NCBI RefSeq assembly: GCF_021130785.1
Contig: NC_060215.1
Location: 72,554,001 to 72,618,000, forward strand
Reading direction: 5' to 3'
Origin: Homalodisca vitripennis
Lineage: Eukaryota > Arthropoda > Insecta > Hemiptera > Cicadellidae
Length of the DNA: 64,000 nt
Shown here: piece after piece, positions 60,430 to 64,000 of the stretch
Position numbering within the stretch: position 1 is the first letter of the stretch
Layout: every line of letters begins with the position of its first letter
Made by a program: the position numbers and the translations under genes
The notes under the pieces: model-generated
Database searches by the model: none
The model's input: only the letters and a program-made list of their open reading frames with translations
What the model was told of the DNA's origin: nothing

Positions 60430-63400
60430 CTTCTATAGAGGCTGAAAAGAATGTGCTGTTATCTTTCATATTAAATAAAGGTTACTGATTATAAGCCAAA
60501 CAGCTAGGACTATGTAATTTTCATCGCCAGACAGCTGATGGCCGTTAAAGTCACTGACATGTATAAACAATGATTAAAAAGTGGAAGAGCAGTGTCATGC
60601 CATTTAGTGTTTTAAGGCTTGTTGACATTACTATGATTGTTTCACACACTTTAACTGTTGTTTCAACCATGTTTAAACAGGTTTTATCGATTATAAACTT
60701 GCATATGTCTATGTCATGAACTGTGTTGCCTAATTCACCTAAGAGTCTATAACCAGGAATATAATTGGTTCTAGCACAATTTGAAAGGTCTTCTAAGTAT
60801 ATTTCTTTTAAAGCAAGTATGTAAATCTTATTACTTAGCAGGTTTTTATGGAAATATTAGCTTTACCTTCTCATTCCTTCAACATTTAAATGACAAACTT
60901 TTACCAATGGGCTTATTTCTCTGTGTATTTATCCTGTATCGTGATAAGAACGTTTACTTATTTTTATTAACTGACATAGCTGGGAGATACACAAGTAACT
61001 GACCAGCTGCCAAGGACTTGTTCAGTTGTAGCCACCCAGTGGAATTTTAAGAACTACTTCTGAATGCAAACATCATTCTCTAATGTCACCCTATCAGTGA
61101 AATAAAACCTTGTGTTAATTTAATCTTAAACAAATCATAGAAGATATCAATGATCTTGCTAATATATGGGTTCACCAATTTTCTTTTTGAATACAGTATA
61201 TAACTTTTAGTAAACATTTTAATTCACATTGTATTCCAACTGCTTTATAAAAATATATAATACTTTTTCATCCAACTGAGTTTTATATATATCTTAAAAT
61301 TATGTTTTTTAGAGGATTTGTGTTATAATACAAAAAAGAGCGTGTTAGAAAATAAATTTAGACTTAAAAATGCATGATGAGAGAGTTAAAATACATCCTT
61401 GTGTTTCTAAGTTTATTTAGTAAATTAAATTGTATTAACATAAAAAATTTTGATTAAATTACTTTACAATTAAAAAGCCTTTTACTATATTCAATTTGTT
61501 TTCTGTGTATGTAAATAAATTTTGATGTTATTTGGAAAGTAAGAGAGCATCAGGAAAACTTGGAGAAGTCAGAGCATTTTAATTTTGGAATTTCATAGCC
61601 ACTCTGGTACGTGATTGATATAGAAATTCTCTAGTGAATTTAATTTAAGATTGGTACCCTAGACCAATAGGACGCATGTCTCTAAATATAAAAATGTTTT
61701 GGCTTTTGATAAATTAGTAATTATGGAATCATTTACAGTATGTTCAAATAAAATATAAACAATAACACTCGATAGACTACAGTACAGATAGGAATTATAT
61801 CATATTCACTGTTATTGATTGCAATTTTACTAAAACAAAATCGGCAAAGAAATTTATTCCTTGAATGATTTATAAAATTGTAATGTGACACTATTCAATA
61901 TATAGATAATACTTGTAAAATGATATTGTCTTCAATTGGAATGTAATATTCATATTTTGTATAGTTGTAATGAAAGAGCGTAGGGTTGCTGCCGTGTAAC
62001 ACAATAAAATTCTCTGCTTGTTAAGGGCACAAAATAATGAGAACTACTTTCCTTCCACTTGAGGAGAGAGTTTGAGTTGGTGAGTTAATTGGTAAGCTAG
62101 TAAATGACACTATATGCCAGTAGCTAAATCGGTCATTTTAGAGAGATTTTAATAAAATTATTTGGGAAACAGGTATATAAGTGTGTGACCAAAATAGTGT
62201 CTTGGGTATTTAAATTTAATTCCATATTTAAAATAATAAAACTCTTTTACAATAATAGTCAAATCCTATAAATCATTATAAAACATTTTTGCAAAAAGTT
62301 CAAAATTTATTAGCATAATAATGTTGCAACAATATTATTTTGTGTGGATATAAAAAAATATTTGCCTTGTTGGGGCCTAATTTTGAGCTAAAATAAAAAA
62401 AGCATGTTAGTATTTTGAAAATGGTGAGAATTTAAAGTAATGATGGTTTCCAAGAGATTACAAGAGCAGCAACAATACTGTACTTTGCAATGATCGGGTA
62501 AGAAATAGTTGAGAAAACAAAGTTTTATTATCATTTAATTTTCTAGTTCCCACTGTATCAAAACACTGCTAACACAATAAAATTTAATAATGTAGAATGT
62601 TATGGTGTAAGTAGTCATGACCTGAGCTACATATTCATAATAACTGTTTTAAATGCTCTTATGAAACCTTGTGTCAGTAAATTAAAATAGGATTTATGTG
62701 TAAACATTAATTTTCTCTGTTATTTTTCAGATGTTTCATGATTTTACTGATAAACTATAACACATTTTGTTTTTTAATGGGCTAGCTTTTATGTATCTTT
62801 AATGTTTTGCTTCCGAATTGATTGTAATACAATGCAACATACTATAATGATTTTTAAATGGCCACCATTAAAAATGCAATGAAATAATATTTTGAACTAC
62901 TATTACATTGTGCAACTTAATCATGTATTAATACATTTTAAATTAAAAACACAACTAGATGATCCACAACAAATGTAATAGAATTTAGCTCTTAGTTACA
63001 TGACATTATTTGTTAGTTTTAATTTTTACAATCTGAAAATGTATGACCAGGATTTTCTTCTACACCCTATTCAATCCAGCAATCTAAAATCTACATTGAT
63101 AATAAAACATTGAGATCAGGTATTATTGAATACACTGGGCCACAAGTATTATGGTATTATTTGATAAATTATTGATAACAATGAAAAATCTTAAGGAATG
63201 GGTCTCTTTCTTCAGAAGTATAGTTATTTCAAAGTTATGTATTTTCAATCATTTATCCATTATTCACATTAAACTGCTTTATTCATATTTATCTGAATAT
63301 CCTGTCCTTTGCTCCAGATAAGGGACCTCACTAAACAGGGATTGGTTCTAAACAGTTTTGTTGTGAAATATTTGTAAAACTTAGGTATTCATAGAAATTG

Positions 63401-64000
63401 GTGCCTTTCTAATGTTTCCAACTAAAATAAGGACATTTGTGTCTTTCTGAAGTTTCTAACTAAAATAAATTATTAAGAACTTCGTAAACAACCTGATGGA
63501 GAGCTATTTCTTAGGGTTTAAACCACACTTTGAAATTATTTGACGCTTGAACAAGGGAGGATTAAAAATGTAAAGAGGGTAATAATAACCTTGCTATGCA
63601 GAAACAAGACATTCAAAGCTGTTTATAGTGTTGAAAACTGTTTGAACATTATAAAACAAGGATAAATTGTTTTAGAGAATGTTATCAAGTTTCATACCAC
63701 AATATCCTGGATCAGTTTGGTTACTATTCATGTTTATTATCTGTTTCTATTGATATAAGTTTCAAATCAGGTTTAAATAAAGTTAGATAGCAAATTGTTC
63801 CATCTATTTTTCATAATAAATTAGTAATACAAACATCATAGCTAAGGTAAATTATACTTTTTATACAAATTATAGATTTGTTGTTTATGTAACACTTAAA
63901 TTGATTGAAGCATTCTTTTATTTTTGAGACCCAAATAGATCACTATAAATGTTAGTTTAGAAATTATATGATTGAATATCATTGTTCAATGAGAAAGATC
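60430..64000. other. AT-rich stretch to the window end, nothing identified
   Basis: Plausible acceptors exist at 62730 (TTATTTTTCAG, followed by MFHDFTDKL-stop) and 63318 (TTTGCTCCAG, followed by IRDLTKQGLVLNS). Neither has a paired donor or a recognisable product. A 73-codon frame at 60781-61002 is hydrophobic but unsupported. Confidence 0.4.

Noticed and set aside
1..64000. CRISPR array, prophage, operon or bacterial defence system
   Set aside because: No spaced direct repeats, no ribosome-binding-site gene clusters and no long ORFs; the element families and splice-like signals are eukaryotic.

Overview
This window looks like AT-rich, intron-bearing eukaryotic DNA, most likely from an insect and possibly a hemipteran. 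It has no bacterial gene density, no operons and no long ORFs; the longest uninterrupted ORF is 162 codons. Nearly everything recognisable is a decayed transposable element of a type common in arthropods: Tc1/mariner DNA transposons, non-LTR retrotransposons (LINEs), a Penelope-like element, a hAT-type transposase remnant, fold-back/MITE-like inverted repeats and a tRNA-related SINE-like repeat. (TA)n, (CT)n and poly-C tracts are scattered throughout. The insect assignment is inference from the element families; no host gene identifies the species.

Layout. 0-5.2 kb: the 3' end of a LINE reverse-transcriptase ORF with its UTR, directly followed by an 0.8-kb fold-back repeat, then unassigned DNA and a SINE-like repeat. 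5-11.4 kb: mostly featureless. 11.4-15.3 kb: a LINE fragment interrupted by a (CT)n tract, a Tc1/mariner element with a dead transposase ending in a long (TA)n tract, and a second LINE fragment on the minus strand. 15.3-24 kb: mostly featureless, apart from a Penelope-like inverted-terminal element near 19 kb. 24.09-30.27 kb: two 368-bp arms of one repeat in inverted orientation, 5.4 kb apart. 31.3-32.3 kb: a Penelope-like GIY-YIG remnant next to a GC-rich block open on both strands. 36.2-36.9 kb: an R1-like LINE fragment. 38.8-41.3 kb: the most complete transposon, a 2,468-bp Tc1/mariner element with terminal inverted repeats of about 460-490 bp, set in (TA)n. 47.1-48.9 kb: one mariner element nested inside another. 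58.9-59.2 kb: the C-terminus of a hAT-like transposase.

Host genes. No host gene is identified by homology. The best candidate is a spliced plus-strand gene at 54.64-55.73 kb: two coding-looking exons with canonical splice sites, a 144-bp intron and phases that fit two further possible exons. A minus-strand ORF with a strong acceptor lies tail-to-tail with it (56.43-55.80 kb), and weaker short-exon signals lie on the minus strand at 51.7-52.7 kb. The stretch from about 49 to 64 kb is poorer in transposons and may be intronic or genic.

The window holds no CRISPR array, rRNA, intact tRNA or bacterial-type system. I see no convincing new multi-gene system. The observations most worth testing are the spliced gene candidate, the long-TIR mariner in (TA)n, the nested mariners and the wide inverted repeat.
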